Counted from the stretch's first letter, positions 21,900 through 33,071 are shown. The stretch is DNA of 64,000 nucleotides from Simmondsia chinensis (GCA_018398585.1 JAGTTD010000022.1:7975501-8039500), one strand, 5' to 3'. The notes: generated by a model not told the origin, from the sequence alone. A program made the numbers and translations.

Positions 21900-22640
21900 C
21901 TCCCAATGAGGTAAGAAATAAGGAAAGGTTAGTACTTGAAAGGTGTGACTAAGAAAATGGTATAAACTATGAAGAGACCTTTTCACCTATATTAGAAGTT
22001 ATTAGACTCTTATATGCCTTTGCTTCTTTTATAAATTTTGAACCTTTTCAAATAGATGTGAAAAGTACACGATTGCATGGTTTTATTAGAAAGAAGTTTA
22101 TATTGAACAACCACTCGGTTTTGAGGATGACAAATTTTTCAATCACATTTTATACTAAAAAAGAATCATTATGAATTGAAAGAGGCTCCTAGAGCTCGGT
22201 ATGAGAGATTGAGTTCTTTTGTAATGCAAAATGGATTATTAAGAGGGAAGGTTAACACCACACTTTTAATCACTCTAGAAATGATACTCTCATTGTGCAA
22301 ATTCGTGTTGATAATATAGTGCTTGGGGCTACTAACCCATCTTGTTGTGAAGAATTTGCAAATCTCATGAGTGGGGAATTTGAAATAAACATGATGAGAG
22401 AAATCAACTACTTCCTTAGATTGCAAATGAAGCAAAGCAAGGAAGAAGTTTTTATCAAACAAGCCAAGTACATCAAGAAGATACTTAAAAGAGTTTGGCA
22501 TGGAAATTTTCAAAAGAGAAGGCAACTCTAGTGAGCACAACAATCAAGTTATACATGGATGAAAAAGGTAAAAAAGGTGGATCAAAAAGCTAAATATAGG
22601 TATGATTCGATCCCTTGTTTACCATTGCACGAATAGACTT
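21900..22640 (+). pseudogene. pol: Copia B reverse transcriptase
   Basis: Fragments in several frames: NGINYEETFSPILEV, FQIDVKSTRLHGFI, then the ORF 22,295-22,531 with IRVDNIVLGATNPSCCEEF. The catalytic box is RVDN instead of YVDD, so the polymerase site is lost. It ends in a MIGSLIYLT-like region near 22,600. Confidence 0.8.
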
Positions 22641-22728
22641 GGTGTCTTGTTTAATGTATGCTTATGTGGTTGGTTTCATACACGTGTAAAAAGAATCGCA
22701 ATACTGTTCCGTAAAAAGAATTTTTTTG

Positions 22729-22804
22729 ATGCCTAGTTGGTATTTAGACTTGTTCTATTCAAGTTTTGATGCCTTGTTGGTGCTTAGACTTGTTCTATTC
22801 AAGT
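22729..22804 (+). repeat. 38-base tandem duplication in copia B
   Basis: The pattern TTGATGCC..GTTGGT..TTAGACTTGTTCTATTCAAG occurs twice in direct succession. It duplicates the codons equivalent to the YLVGTPTLGIFY segment of element A. Confidence 0.75.
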
Positions 22805-22920
22805 GTGATGATTTCCTAGATCTAGTTCGATATAATAATGAGAATTTTACTTGTTTCAAAGCGGACTAGAAATCGAATTGTGGAACTTGTCAATTTATTG
22901 GTCATGCATTAGTGCCATGG

Positions 22921-22922
<2 letters not shown>

Positions 22923-22955
<33 letters not shown>
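22923..22955 (+). repeat. 33-G homopolymer inside RNase H
   Basis: An uninterrupted run of 33 G lies between sequence equal to GHALVPW and SSF of the RNase H reading. It replaces about 20 A-rich bases that element A has at the same codons. It may be real expansion or an assembly or sequencing artefact. Confidence 0.9.
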
Positions 22956-22957
<2 letters not shown>

Positions 22958-23097
22958 ATTGCTTCATCCTTCATAAAGGTCAAATACATTACTCGTGCAA
23001 GTCATTGTGCTAAAATATCTTGGTTAATACATGAATAAGGCATTCATATTGATCATGCTCTTATTAAGTGTGATAATGCTGGTACAATATGCTTAAC

Positions 23098-23837
23098 TAG
23101 GGGTGTAATGATTCGAGCCGCTCGCGAGTAGCTCGAATAAAACTCGACTCGAACTCGAGTTATCCGAGTTCAAGTTCGAGTGTGAGTTCGAGTATCAAAA
23201 GATACTCAATTAATAAACGAGTACGAGTCGAGTAGTTGACTACTCGGCTCGATACTCGATTAAATACTCAACTCGATACTGGAATAAATACTCGACTCGA
23301 TACTCGATTAAACACTCAACTAGATACTCGATTAAGTACTCGACTCGATACTTGGCTTGTATAAAGTAGTTCTTGTATATTAGTTTCTTTTGAAATGGAT
23401 GGCTTGTGATATTAATAGTAGAATGAAAGAAGGAAGATTGAATTCCTTGTAAAAGATGACATGTTATATTTGTGGTGGAGTGAAAGAACTTGTATTTGGT
23501 TTACTTATAATTTTTTAAACTTAGGTTTTGATGCATATTTCTTATTAATATATCAGTAATTTATGGTTGTATATGTTAAAATATAGTATAGGTAAGTATT
23601 AACAATGTTCGAGTGTATGGAATAATATTATAATGGAGCTAATTTGAGAATGTTCCTATGCAAAATAAACGAGTATTCGAGTCTAGTTGAGTACTCAAAT
23701 AGTTAACCAAGTTCGAGTTCGAGCAATATTTACCACTTGAATCGAGTTCGAGTATGAGTTCAAGTACCCGAGTAGTTAATCGAGTTCGAGTTTGAGTACT
23801 CAGATACTCGGCTCGGCTCGACTCGATTACACCCCTA
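23098..23837 (+). mobile_element. hAT-like non-autonomous element, 740 bp
   Basis: A perfect 12-base terminal inverted repeat (TAGGGGTGTAAT) and a perfect 8-base TSD tgcttaac (23,090-23,097 and 23,838-23,845) define it. 8-bp TSDs are typical of the hAT superfamily. Both arms are filled with short ACTCGA/GAGTCGA repeats in inverted order, which may be transposase-binding sub-terminal repeats (inference). No transposase ORF; the ORF 23,639-23,848 on the minus strand reads through the repeat. Confidence 0.88.
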
Positions 23838-24040
23838 TGCTTAACCAAACCTCCGGTTCAACATTTTGGGACCAATCATATTGAGGTAGGCATTTTATCA
23901 TTCGTGATTGTGTGCTTAAAAGCGATGATGTAAAATTTGTGCCAAAAAATGATTAAGAACTAGATAATGTTACTAGGCCTTTATGTGGAACTAATGGGTG
24001 ATACTAAAAGAAGGATTAATATGGTGAAACATATTACTTA

Positions 24041-25514
24041 TGTATGTTAATTTCATATGCATGGTTATATTGAAAATGGCTCTCAAAGATTTAACATGGT
24101 GGTGTAGAATTGATCTCTCTAATGGTTGTTTAATTTGAATATTCTCTCACATTTGTGTTCATAATTTCGATTAAATTTCTAAATGCGTTATGAGAATTGC
24201 AAAACTTCAAGTATAAAAATTTTCCTTTGTGAAAATTTTTTCATGTTCACCTTATTGAGGCATACGAAAATATTAAAGAAAGAAAAAGGGGGTGAAACAT
24301 TAGATCACAAAAAAAAACAACAATAACAACGACAAGCCTAGTGCCTCAAGGGTTCCCGCATTAGCAGGGTTTGGGAGGGGTAGGATGTACTCAGCCTTAC
24401 CCCTTCAGGGTGGTACCCTAACGAGAGGCTATTTCTAAGAATCCCCAACCTGATAGGCATGAAGAGTATGTAAAGCATGGAGAGCATGGAAGCATGGAAT
24501 GGAAACATAAAAGGAATAGCGAAAGGCAAAAAATAAATACGCATCTAGGGCAAAGAGCCTAGATATGACACAATGCAAGCATATAGCATATAGAGAGTAT
24601 AGAGATTATAAGCATCCAACATACGACAAAACTGCATATAAACAGACAAGCATGCAAGCAGCCTCGTTGCACTAGAGCTAGCTTAGAAGTGCTCGATGCT
24701 CATAAGCTGCTATATCGGTTACACTTATACTAATCCTCTACTGAGCTCTATCTAGGGCCATCTCCTCATTTAGGTTGAGATAGGCGAGATTTTGTCAAAT
24801 TGCCTCCATCCAACTCTTCTTTGGTCGGCCTCTCCCTCTCTTCTCATCTATAATATGGAGTTGTTTGCATTTTCTGACAGAGGCAGTGGTCAGTCTCCTC
24901 CTAACATGCCCAAAACACCGCACACATTGCTCCCTCAACAAAAAAAAAGAGGTGAAACTATCCTTAACATATTGAGTTGCATATGTGAAAACTACTTTTA
25001 CATTTTGTACTTCAATGTATAAATCCCCTCCCTTATTGCTTTTTGTTGATGACATGTGTTTGAACATTAGACAAATCTTTCTTTTTCAAAATATATGGTA
25101 GTCATGAACATAGAGAAATATCAAACACATCACATTGAATTGATTTATTCTCTTTTTGTTGATGACAAAGGGGGAGAGAAATTGGTGTTTAGTTGATTCA
25201 TGTTATAAAATTGATGCTAGGTGTAAGTTAATTGAACATCTAACCCCATAGAATGCATCTATCATGGCATAGAGTTTTTGTTTGATTGTGAAATATTAAA
25301 CATGATGACGATGTTAAAATATTGAATATAATTTCTATAATACATCAACATAGGGGGAGACAATTGAGTTTTAACTCTTAACATGTTGACTTGATATGAA
25401 GTAAGAATTTGTATGATTTGAATAGCCAATATTTTTATGGTGAATCGTGTACTTCAACTTTTATTTTTCCAAGAGAAAACACCAAATATTCGTCACCCTC
25501 AAAAAAGGGAAGAT
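24041..25514 (+). other. Copia B 3' non-coding region and PPT
   Basis: Apart from the LINE tail this holds no gene. GACAAAGGGGGAGAG at about 25,163-25,177 equals the upstream purine motif of element A. AAAAAAGGGAAGAT at 25,501-25,514 is the PPT next to the LTR. The remaining length is only about 850 bases, so the third ORF seen in A is absent. Confidence 0.7.
24318..24937 (-). mobile_element. RTE-type LINE 3' end, 5'-truncated
   Basis: Minus-strand coding (about 24,937-24,660) matches the C-terminal tail of plant RTE reverse transcriptases: CVRCFGHVRRRLTTASVRK, RGRGRPKKSWMEAI, EEMALDRAQ-stop-R (a Trp codon turned into TAG). It is followed by a 3' UTR with GGGGTAAGGCTGAGTACATC and a tail of TTG repeats. 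The 11-base TSD ACAAAAAAAAA lies at 24,307-24,317 and 24,938-24,948, inside the 3' part of copia B. Confidence 0.8.
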
Positions 25515-27731
25515 TGTTGGCCTAAAGCCACTTATATTGTAATTTTGATGATAACAAACATTTAATGAGTTATAGTGTTTAAATTGTTTTAATCTTGTTT
25601 CTAAGTGTCTCATAAGAAAGTTAGGAAAATCAAGGCTACTTATATTGATACGAAGCTTTCTAAGATGATAAATCAAGAGGAAAAGAGATCAAGATTGAAG
25701 AGAAGATTTATCCAAGTTGAAGAGAACGAGATCCGAGTCCAAGTGCTTTAAGTCATTTATTTTTATTTTCTAGGACTTAGGATTGATATATATCAATTGA
25801 GTCAAAATCTCAATATTGATATGTGATACTGTAACAAAAATATTTTTGAAATATTTTTAATATTTAATTTCTAAATTTTATTTAAAAAATATTCAAGTCA
25901 AAATTTAAACCAATCTAAGTTGTAAATAAAAATATTTTTCAAGATTGGTGTTTTGAAAAGCATGATCAAATCAAACAAGATAAATTTTAAATGGGTAATA
26001 GTTGAGCTTGGTTCAATCAATAATCTATTCATGTTCAAAGCAAACTAGAAAATTAATTCAAAAATTAAGCTAATATGGAAATCAATTAATCATTCAATTT
26101 ATTTAGCTAACATGGTAAATCATCTCATCAATCAAGCTAATTGATCTAAAACGTGCAAATCCACCCAGGCATGTTAAGTGTTAACACACAGACGAGATAT
26201 ATCGACACACAAACATACAGTAGCCAACTGAAGCAACTGTGTGTCGACACATAGCATTGCGATAGCTCTAACGGCTCATTTGAACTCTGATTTCTTTCCA
26301 ATTTTTTTTTTAAACATTTCCCTACGACTTCTATGTCCTTTTGGCCTATAAATAGGGATTAAATTCTTTGATAAAATCATTCATTTCTTCAAGCTTTTAT
26401 TCATCAAAATTTCTTTTGTTCTACTCGTGCTTTAATGTTTTAATCTTCTGTTTTTCTTGAAGTTTTCTTGAGTATCATTAGTTCTCATTATTTTTGATCA
26501 TTGAGCTTAATTGGCATATCCTTGGCTTTGGCTAAGCTACACTTTTGAAAGAGTGAAGAATTTAAGTGCTTTAATTCTTTCATTGCTTTACTTCATTTCA
26601 TTGTAAAATGTTGGATTCTGAGCCTACGGTTACAAAAAGATTGGTTGTAAAGGTTGGGTCTTGAGCCTACGTACAAAAAGACCTGTTGCAAAGATTGGAT
26701 CCTGAGCCTGTTCTTAAAAAGGATCACCAAGCTTAGTTAAAGGCTCAAGTGACGAAGAGTAGTCACTTGAGAAGTGGACTAGCTCTCGGTTTGGAGGTGA
26801 ACTACTATAAAAACCTTTGTTCATATTTTTATTCTTGCCTTTATCTTTTTCATTTCATATTTATTATCTAACTTTCAATCTAATTTTTGGTTTATAAGTT
26901 TAATTTTTTAGTTATCACGACAGAACCTAATTCACCCCCTCTTAGGTTAGGGGTGTTCATCAGTACAAACCCGGACCGGACCGGACCGAACCAGATCGGA
27001 CTGGACCGAAGAGAAAAACTGGGCTCTTTTGAAGACTGAAGATCGAATCGAATTTATCTGGTCTGGTCTGAGATTGGATTGGTTACTTCATGGACCGGAC
27101 TGGACCGGACAGATTTGGACCGATTATCATTTCTTTCTTTCCTAATATAAGTTCACAGCATATTTTTGTCAATTTAGACAACTTTAAAAGCATCTAGTAG
27201 GAAAAAAAGAATAAAATAAACAATAGAAATAATAGAAACTATAAGAATATTAAATGATTATCCCCAAATACAACGGCTCATAACAAGTTATATTTACTAA
27301 ACCCTACCTCAAAAATTTGGCCCCTTAGATCTGATTCACATTTCTCGATTCTCCACTAATAACCAACGAAATCCTTCATAAATTAACTAGAAATAGTTAT
27401 GCATATTAGTCGTAACAATATACATAATACAATAGTTTTAAAAGAAATAAGTTAATATAGGTACTTATGGGCTATTTTAAAACTAGAGCCTAGATTTTAT
27501 AAGTCTAGGTAGTCTACTTATAATCTAATAAAAGAAATAAGAGGCCCAACAACATAATTCGGGTTTTTGGTCTAGTCTTGGGTTTTTTGGGGTTGGACCG
27601 GACTGGACCGAAACCCGAAATAAGGTCAACATGAGGACTGGACCGAAATTGAATCGGTCCAGTCCCGTCTAATTTTTTGGTCCGGACCAATATTTGAACA
27701 CCCCCATCTGAGGTTGCTCTTTTGGCCTTCA
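25515..27731 (+). repeat. 3' LTR of copia B, interrupted
   Basis: It starts TGTTGGCC after the PPT and ends GGCCTTCA at 27,731. A hAT-like element (26,948-27,706) splits it near its end, leaving about 1450 bases of LTR. The TATA box is in GGCCTATAAATAGGG near 26,343-26,357. A TGTGTGTCGACACA palindrome lies at about 26,238-26,252. Confidence 0.88.
26948..27706 (+). mobile_element. hAT-like non-autonomous element, 759 bp
   Basis: Ends TAGGGGTGTTCA and TGAACACCCCCA form an 11/12 inverted repeat. The 8-base flanks tcttaggt (26,940-26,947) and tctgaggt (27,707-27,714) are a TSD with one mismatch. Removing it restores the LTR sequence. Both ends carry GGACCGGACCGGACC-type repeats in inverted order. 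No transposase. Confidence 0.85.
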
Positions 27732-28107
27732 ATTTTTTAAGAACTTACCTTACCCCTTTTACCCCTCAATTTTCAATTTGGGGGCTATAAAAAATGAGGA
27801 TAAAACCCGGGGGGGGGGGGGGGGGGGGGGGGGGGGAATAACCCTTATCTTCCTTCACCCCCATTACCCTGTTGTCAAACAAGAAGTGAATCCCTTGGAA
27901 TTTAATGACAAATCTAGTTATATCCTATTCGTTTTGTCCCCTTCTTTGAGGGGGTAGTCCTTTATTTACAAAGAGAGAATACTTTATAAAGGTTATTTTG
28001 GTCTTTTTTGTCGGAAAATCATTAATATATTTGTCGTGCCTTTTTCGATAACTCACCCAAATCATCTCGACTACTCATCCTGCCCATCAATCCCGCCCCT
28101 AAATTTT
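27732..28107. other. Intergenic, no gene seen; 28-G run
   Basis: AT-rich unique-looking sequence. The only landmark is an uninterrupted run of 28 G at 27,809-27,836, preceded by AACCC. Confidence 0.6.
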
Positions 28108-28720
28108 GTCCACAACGCTAAGGCTCCGTTTGTTTGGAGAAAGTAGATTTTAGGAATAGGCTGGCTACTTTTCCTTTGTTTGTTGCGCCTTTGTTGATGG
28201 AAAATGCTTTTCGATGGAAAAGGTTTTCCACCATTAGAAAGGAAAATGTTTTCCCTTTTTAAAATGGGAAAAGTCATAATTCTAAGTAAAGCAAAAACTT
28301 TCACAGTAATCTTTATGCGGATCTTAATTAAATCTAAATGAATTGAATTGGAACACAAACCTTTAACATCATAATGAAGGATAGAAATTGAATCAAATGA
28401 AAACCAAATGTTACTTTGTCATTGTTTCAACAAAACAAATTTCATCACTTCCAATAGTTATATAACATTATATAGGAAAGTTATTATTTAGGTATCCTAA
28501 TATTTGAGCATTTATTATAAAGATACTCTAATGTTTTAATAATATCCAAAGATGTACCCTGAAATTTAAAAATTTTGTCACCCAAGTGCGTTGAAGTTTA
28601 TAAGTTTTGATGAGAGTTCACCAGATTCTGACATAGGGTATACCTTAATGATAAAATTTTATATCTCAAGGTAATTCATTATATATATTAATATAACGAG
28701 GTACTTAGGTGATAGATGCT
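28108..28720. repeat. Copy 1 of a GGCTCCGTTTGTTT repeat family
   Basis: It starts near CTAAGGCTCCGTTTGTTTGG, passes GGGAAAAGTCATAATTCT, and then enters the GGAAAGTTATTATTTAGG segment at 28,475. The same order and spacing (about 370 bases) recur at 55,883 and 56,271, so both parts belong to one dispersed element. No coding capacity. Confidence 0.6.
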
Positions 28721-29247
28721 CAGATTTTAAAATACATGTTTGCTCTTTTTGTTTACTTAGTGATTGTGTGGTCGCCGTAAATAAAAAATCAAACAAACAT
28801 GAAAAATGGGACTTGTAGCGATGTGGGAGGAAGTCTAAATTTTGGACAACACGTGTTTGACCTCAACTAATTACCTTTCTGGAAAAAAAGGGATGGAGCT
28901 TTTGATGAATCTGACTTTGGTTTGCAACTTAATGTGGATTCTGCATTTGCTCTAAGTAAGGAGACTTTTTAATATATTTTTGTGGATTTTTTTAATAATA
29001 ATTGACAGAAAATTAAAAGGGATATGGACCTGGCTCAAGTGGCAGTTAGAGTGACGGAGCTAAGCCCACATATACTTTTCCTACGAACATTTAGAAACTA
29101 GGAACTAGGGTGAATGCAAACTCAAGAGCTCAGCAATCCATTTACAAGACTAAGTCAATCAAATTTTTGCATCCTTGACTTGTAATAACTCGAATGAGTT
29201 AGAGTATGGCAAGATTAAGATGGAGTAAACCGTATTTGGATTACTAG
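28721..29247. other. Intergenic, no gene seen
   Basis: A TGGCTCAAGTGG motif near 29,032 resembles a Pol III box A, but no box B follows at a proper distance. Confidence 0.5.
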
Positions 29248-29439
29248 ATGAGGATCAATGCAATCAAGGTTAAGCCTTGGCCTTCAAAGCCCATAAATAA
29301 TGGCTCAAACCTAAGTTTATCTGACTTATCAATCAGTGACACCGGTATTAAGATCAACGCAATTAAAGTCAAACCTTTGTCATCAAAGCCTAAAGCCAAT
29401 GCCTCAACTCTTAACTCGTCGATTGTGGGAACAGATTAA
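29248..29439 (+). CDS. Small ORF with two ~32-residue repeats, unrecognised
   Basis: A 63-codon ORF made of two similar units, RINAIKVKPWPSKP and KINAIKVKPLSSKP, each followed by an Asn/Ser-rich half. The DNA duplicates as well (about 93 bases). I do not recognise the protein. Similarity at both DNA and protein level could come from a recent tandem duplication, so coding is uncertain. There is no clear promoter. Confidence 0.25.
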   Translation: MRINAIKVKPWPSKPINNGSNLSLSDLSISDTGIKINAIKVKPLSSKPKANASTLNSSIVGTD

Positions 29440-30248
29440 AACCAAAAGTTCATACCTGAAACCTAAAATGTTGCATTATGTTGGAAGAAACCGAGTAGAA
29501 AATATTCTATGCTATGCTAAGCCAAAGCTAAGTTGCGCTACTTCTAGATAAAAAGTATAAGTGTGTTGTAAAGAAACTTGAATAAGTTTATATGGTAGTG
29601 TTGGACACTTTACAACTATAATAGTGTCTCTTATATATCGAAAAGCAAAATAATTGCTGATACTACTATCCTGGCATTTCCTTCCCACGTTTGTCTACTT
29701 GCTTCTTTGGGGCACTGAATGGGAGTTGATCATGCCCTGAAGAGGTGTGTTCGAGCATCTTTCTAGAAGCCCCACGTCTGTATAAATTGCCCGAGTTCCT
29801 TCTAGATGCCCCACGTTCCTTTGGATATACTTGAAACCCACGCACCTAGAATATGCTTAACTGCCTTGTGCCTTAGGACCACCTTTCTTGCGGCCTTTCC
29901 GAGAACTCCCTTGAGCTTGATCCTTTTAAAATATCATCCAAATTGAGTGGCTAATATCGCATAAGGGATTTAACTCTTCAAGCAACTGGGGTCGAGACAT
30001 CGTTATCTTATTATTTAAAGGCCTAACATCCCTTAAGGATGGCACCACGTAGCAAAAACGTGACCCTTAGTCTCAAAATGGCATCGTCCCAACTCCCTTG
30101 AGTTTAGGATGTAAAAAAATGCCCCCTTTTCCCGCTTGATAATTTTAGATTTCCAACAGGTAAAAGATTTGCTTGATTTGACTTTCAACGGCTGTAGGGA
30201 GCTTGAGAGAGTATTGTTTGACGTTTAAGCTTCCTTTGTTCCCGCATG
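29440..30248. other. Intergenic, upstream of the PMD-like gene
   Basis: No gene seen. A short imperfect duplication with CTAGAAGCCCCACGT and CTAGATGCCCCACGT lies at about 29,762-29,815. Confidence 0.5.
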
Positions 30249-30258
30249 TTTATAAATA
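30249..30258 (+). promoter_or_regulatory. Candidate TATA box of the PMD-like gene
   Basis: TTTATAAATA is followed within about 50 bases by a pyrimidine-rich TACTCTCTCTCC leader. The PMD-like coding remnants begin about 230 bases further on. Confidence 0.4.
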
Positions 30259-30479
30259 TTACAGTTTGGGCTTCGAAAAGTTTTATCGTTTTCTTTGTAC
30301 TCTCTCTCCTTTGCAATCAAGTGCTTTGACACTTGCTCTCAGCTTTTGAATGTTCGTTTTTCTTGCTGATTTCATTCTTAGAGCTTTAGATTTCTTCAAA
30401 CCGTAGAAACTAGCTCAAATCGCTCACGCTCTTTCTGTCTCCAACCCCAAGGCTGATAGTTCTGTAGAACTTTTGACAT

Positions 30480-32828
30480 GTTAGGTTCAATCATATGTTT
30501 CAATGGTCTTAGACAGTCTATAAAACCTTATTGTTCTTAACTCCATTTAGGAGGATCTTTCTTGGAAGATTAAGGATGAACCTTCTTCCTCCTTCAAACC
30601 ATGTGTCCTAGGGCCAATATTTGACCCTTCTGTATATATACCCAGCCTCGAAGGCATCTTACCTGATATTGATGATTCCCCTTTGCTTCACTCTGTCTCT
30701 ACAAGTCACTCATTGGGAGAAGACATATTTTCAAGGAATCTGCCTCCTTCAAGGGATGGACATTCTTGACGTAGCAATATGTAAATTGGGTGGATCACTT
30801 GACATTTTGATATGAAGAAAACTGGAGGAACCTTCATAATTATAGTTGCTTGTTATGGGGAGTAGTTTGCTCATATGGAGGTTCTTTTACCCCTAGGATG
30901 ATCCTTTGACCAGTGTCTTAAGGAGCTCCTGTCTTTCGAGGCAGGTCAGGGTTCCAATGGACTCCATTGTAGGAGAGGAAACTTGGTCCTGTTTGGTTCA
31001 GGAAGCTGGAGCTTCGTCATGATGTCTTAGTACTGTGCCCTCGAGATCCTCTTCTATCACTAGACTCTCCCTGGTGTGGAGGCTTATAGGCCTGGTTGTT
31101 TGCTAGGAAATTTGGGATGGTCCAGGACGTTCCTTTTTCAAGCCTAAGGACCAAGAACCTCTGGTTGGCTAAGAGCATCCCCATACTGCTCTCTCAATGT
31201 AGGGAGCTTTGTGAGACCAACCTAGAGATTGAATCAGCCTATGGGTATCCTATCTCTTGCAGGTATGACCCATGTGCTACACCTCGTTTCTCAGCTTAGT
31301 TTTAAACCTATTATACTCCTTGGAGGCTAGAGGGGCCAAGCAGTATTTTATGCCTTATATTGAGCTTGAAGGTCCTAGCTCGAGAGCTACATAGCCAGCT
31401 AAGGTAAGGCAAACTCCCATAAAGAAGACGCTACTAGGTAAGCACCTAGCTTTAAGGTTTTGAGACGACCTTAGTGGCTTGAGTAAATTCCAACTTGGTT
31501 TTATTTCTTTTATAGCCCCAACTACCTAGGAGACTCCCAAGAATACCTAGAGCTTCACCAAGATGCCCTAGGAAGAATCACCCTCTGAAGCTACTACGCC
31601 TATCCTTGAGGTTGGCAGTTCATGAAGAAGAAGAAGAAGAAGAAGAAGAAGAAGAAGAATTCGATCTGCCCCTTCAACCAAGATCATTAGGTGTCGGAGG
31701 AAGAAGAAGAAGATGAAGAGGAAGTGTCAATCTCACAGCTGATGAGAAAAAGAAGGGCCAGAGTTTCTCAACAAGAGGTATTGGCCTTTCCATATTGGCT
31801 TTCCCTTTAACTTTATTCTTCTTGAGGTTGTTCTAACTTGTTTTTCATGATAGTTAGACAACTACAACTTTATTTATAGTGGAGATCCTGATTCTCCATC
31901 AAGAGCTCATGCTCCAGTGTTCCCTTAAGGGACAGAGCCATTGCGCTTAACTGTTGATAAAGGATATGACACAATCTTTTCCTTCACAAAGTTCCCTATG
32001 GGTAATCAAGCAAGGGATGTTCCTTCTCTAGTTCCCTTGAGGCAGGAACTAACTCAAGCCCCTTTTTTACTCCCTTGGAGGCCTTTAATTATCATTAAAG
32101 AGATCCACAAAGGTATCACTCCTTACTGGCTGATGAACCTTTATTATCTGAACCATGAATTGGTCCTGACATACAAGTATCACTTTTCAAAATTTTCCTC
32201 TGAGTCAAGTGCCCCTATGATAGATGCACCAGTAGCAACTACTCTTTCACCCCCAACTGAAGTTTTAGAGGTGAGTGTTGACCTTCCATACTCTAGTCTT
32301 ATCCTGAAGTTGAGGTTCATTTCTAACACTTTTGATGTTTCAATTTGGCCACTCCTTCAAGGGCTACTCCACCTCTTGTTTCAACCAGGATATCTTCTTC
32401 TTTAGAGAAGTTAGGAGTAAGTGGAAGGTTGGAGTTTTAATAGCTGGACCAAAGCATTTCTCCAAGGTTCCAGAGTCTAGGGGAGTTGGCTTACCTCTTT
32501 GTCCACGTTTTAGCTGCAGAAGCCAATAAACAAGAAACCCTCTCTTGTTAAGGTCCTTAAGGAGGATCCCAAGGTGGCACCTTTCATCATCAGGTGACTT
32601 GAAGCACTAGAAAGAGTGTTTCTTAGAATTTCCCAAGAAGCCCCATCACTCCTTCAGCAGAAGCGATAGTGTCAAGTTGCCATGAGGGATCTTAGACACT
32701 CAGCTGGATTAGGAGGCTTGAGGCTCCTGCTAGAAGAGCTTCAGGTGGCTAAGGAGATCTAAAGCAAACAAGTCCAAGCCATTAGGAACTTAGAGGGCCA
32801 AGTCCATTAGTTGGAGCAACAACTGGAC
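30480..32828 (+). pseudogene. Decayed PMD-like (transposon-derived) gene
   Basis: Stop-interrupted frames carry WVDHLTF.YEENWRNLH (about 30,788-30,840), AWLFARKFGMVQDVPF and RTKNLWLAKS (31,096-31,170). These resemble the plant mobile domain (aminotransferase-like) proteins derived from transposons. A Glu-rich tract follows, encoded by about 12 GAA codons (31,624-31,659) and another at 31,700. A 154-residue open stretch (31,941-32,405) and a coiled-coil end (EELQVAKEI, NLEGQVH.LEQQLD) come next. It is split by copia E at 32,833 and ends after it. Exon limits are unclear; some stops could be intronic. Confidence 0.45.
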
Positions 32829-32833
32829 TAGCT

Positions 32834-33053
32834 TATTATATGACATCGTTAGGTCCTCATCATGTACATCTAGGGTTTCCTCTACATTTACTCCTTTGCC
32901 CTAGGGCTTCTAATATTGAAGGGTAAACTATGTAATTATCTTCATCCATATTCTCTATAAATAGGGACGCATGTAATCATTTCAATTCATTTAAGCATAT
33001 TCATATTTCTCCTTGAATTGTTTACATTCTCTTGCATTGTTTATATTTTCACA
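32834..33053 (+). repeat. 5' LTR of copia E
   Basis: It aligns with 37,976-38,126 and 41,044-41,094. TATA is in CTCTATAAATAGGGACGC (about 32,952-32,969). It ends TTTTCACA. Confidence 0.85.
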
Positions 33054-33071
33054 TGGGATAAGAGCATATTC
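33054..33071 (+). other. Primer binding site of copia E, mutated
   Basis: TGGGATAAGAGCATATTC directly follows the LTR. It is a decayed form of the initiator-Met site TGGTATCAGAGC. Confidence 0.7.

Larger units (their letters stand above)
22620..24040 (+). pseudogene. pol: Copia B RNase H, split by a hAT-like element
   Basis: The left half ends ALIKCDNAGTICLT at 23,097. The right half resumes at 23,846 with KPPVQHFGTNHIEV, exactly as in element A, apart from decay. It contains the 33-G run and the 38-base duplication. The end of pol (AD..TRPL-like) lies near 24,000. Confidence 0.8.
2168..27731 (+). mobile_element. Host copia element B, split by later insertions
   Basis: Collinear pieces of one Ty1/copia element lie on the plus strand: truncated 5' LTR, PBS, gag, gag end, protease/integrase, integrase end, RT, RNase H, PPT and 3' LTR. 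Each break coincides with the ends of another element, and the reading continues on the far side. Two examples are the gag coiled coil across 4047/9892 and the RNase H box across 23,097/23,846. It is the same family as element A, from LTR, gag and pol similarity. The gag carries a coiled coil and a second zinc knuckle, and a GACAAAGGGGGAGA motif lies upstream of the PPT. This suggests the SIRE/Maximus branch (inference). All genes are broken. The LTR start lies left of the window. Confidence 0.85.

Noticed and set aside
24290..24300. GGTGAAAC as the TSD of the RTE tail (left 24,292, right 24,951)
   Set aside because: It does not abut the element tail. The ACAAAAAAAAA pair directly touching both ends fits better.
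29025..29110. tRNA-like box A (TGGCTCAAGTGG)
   Set aside because: No box B and no cloverleaf; not enough for a tRNA gene or SINE head.
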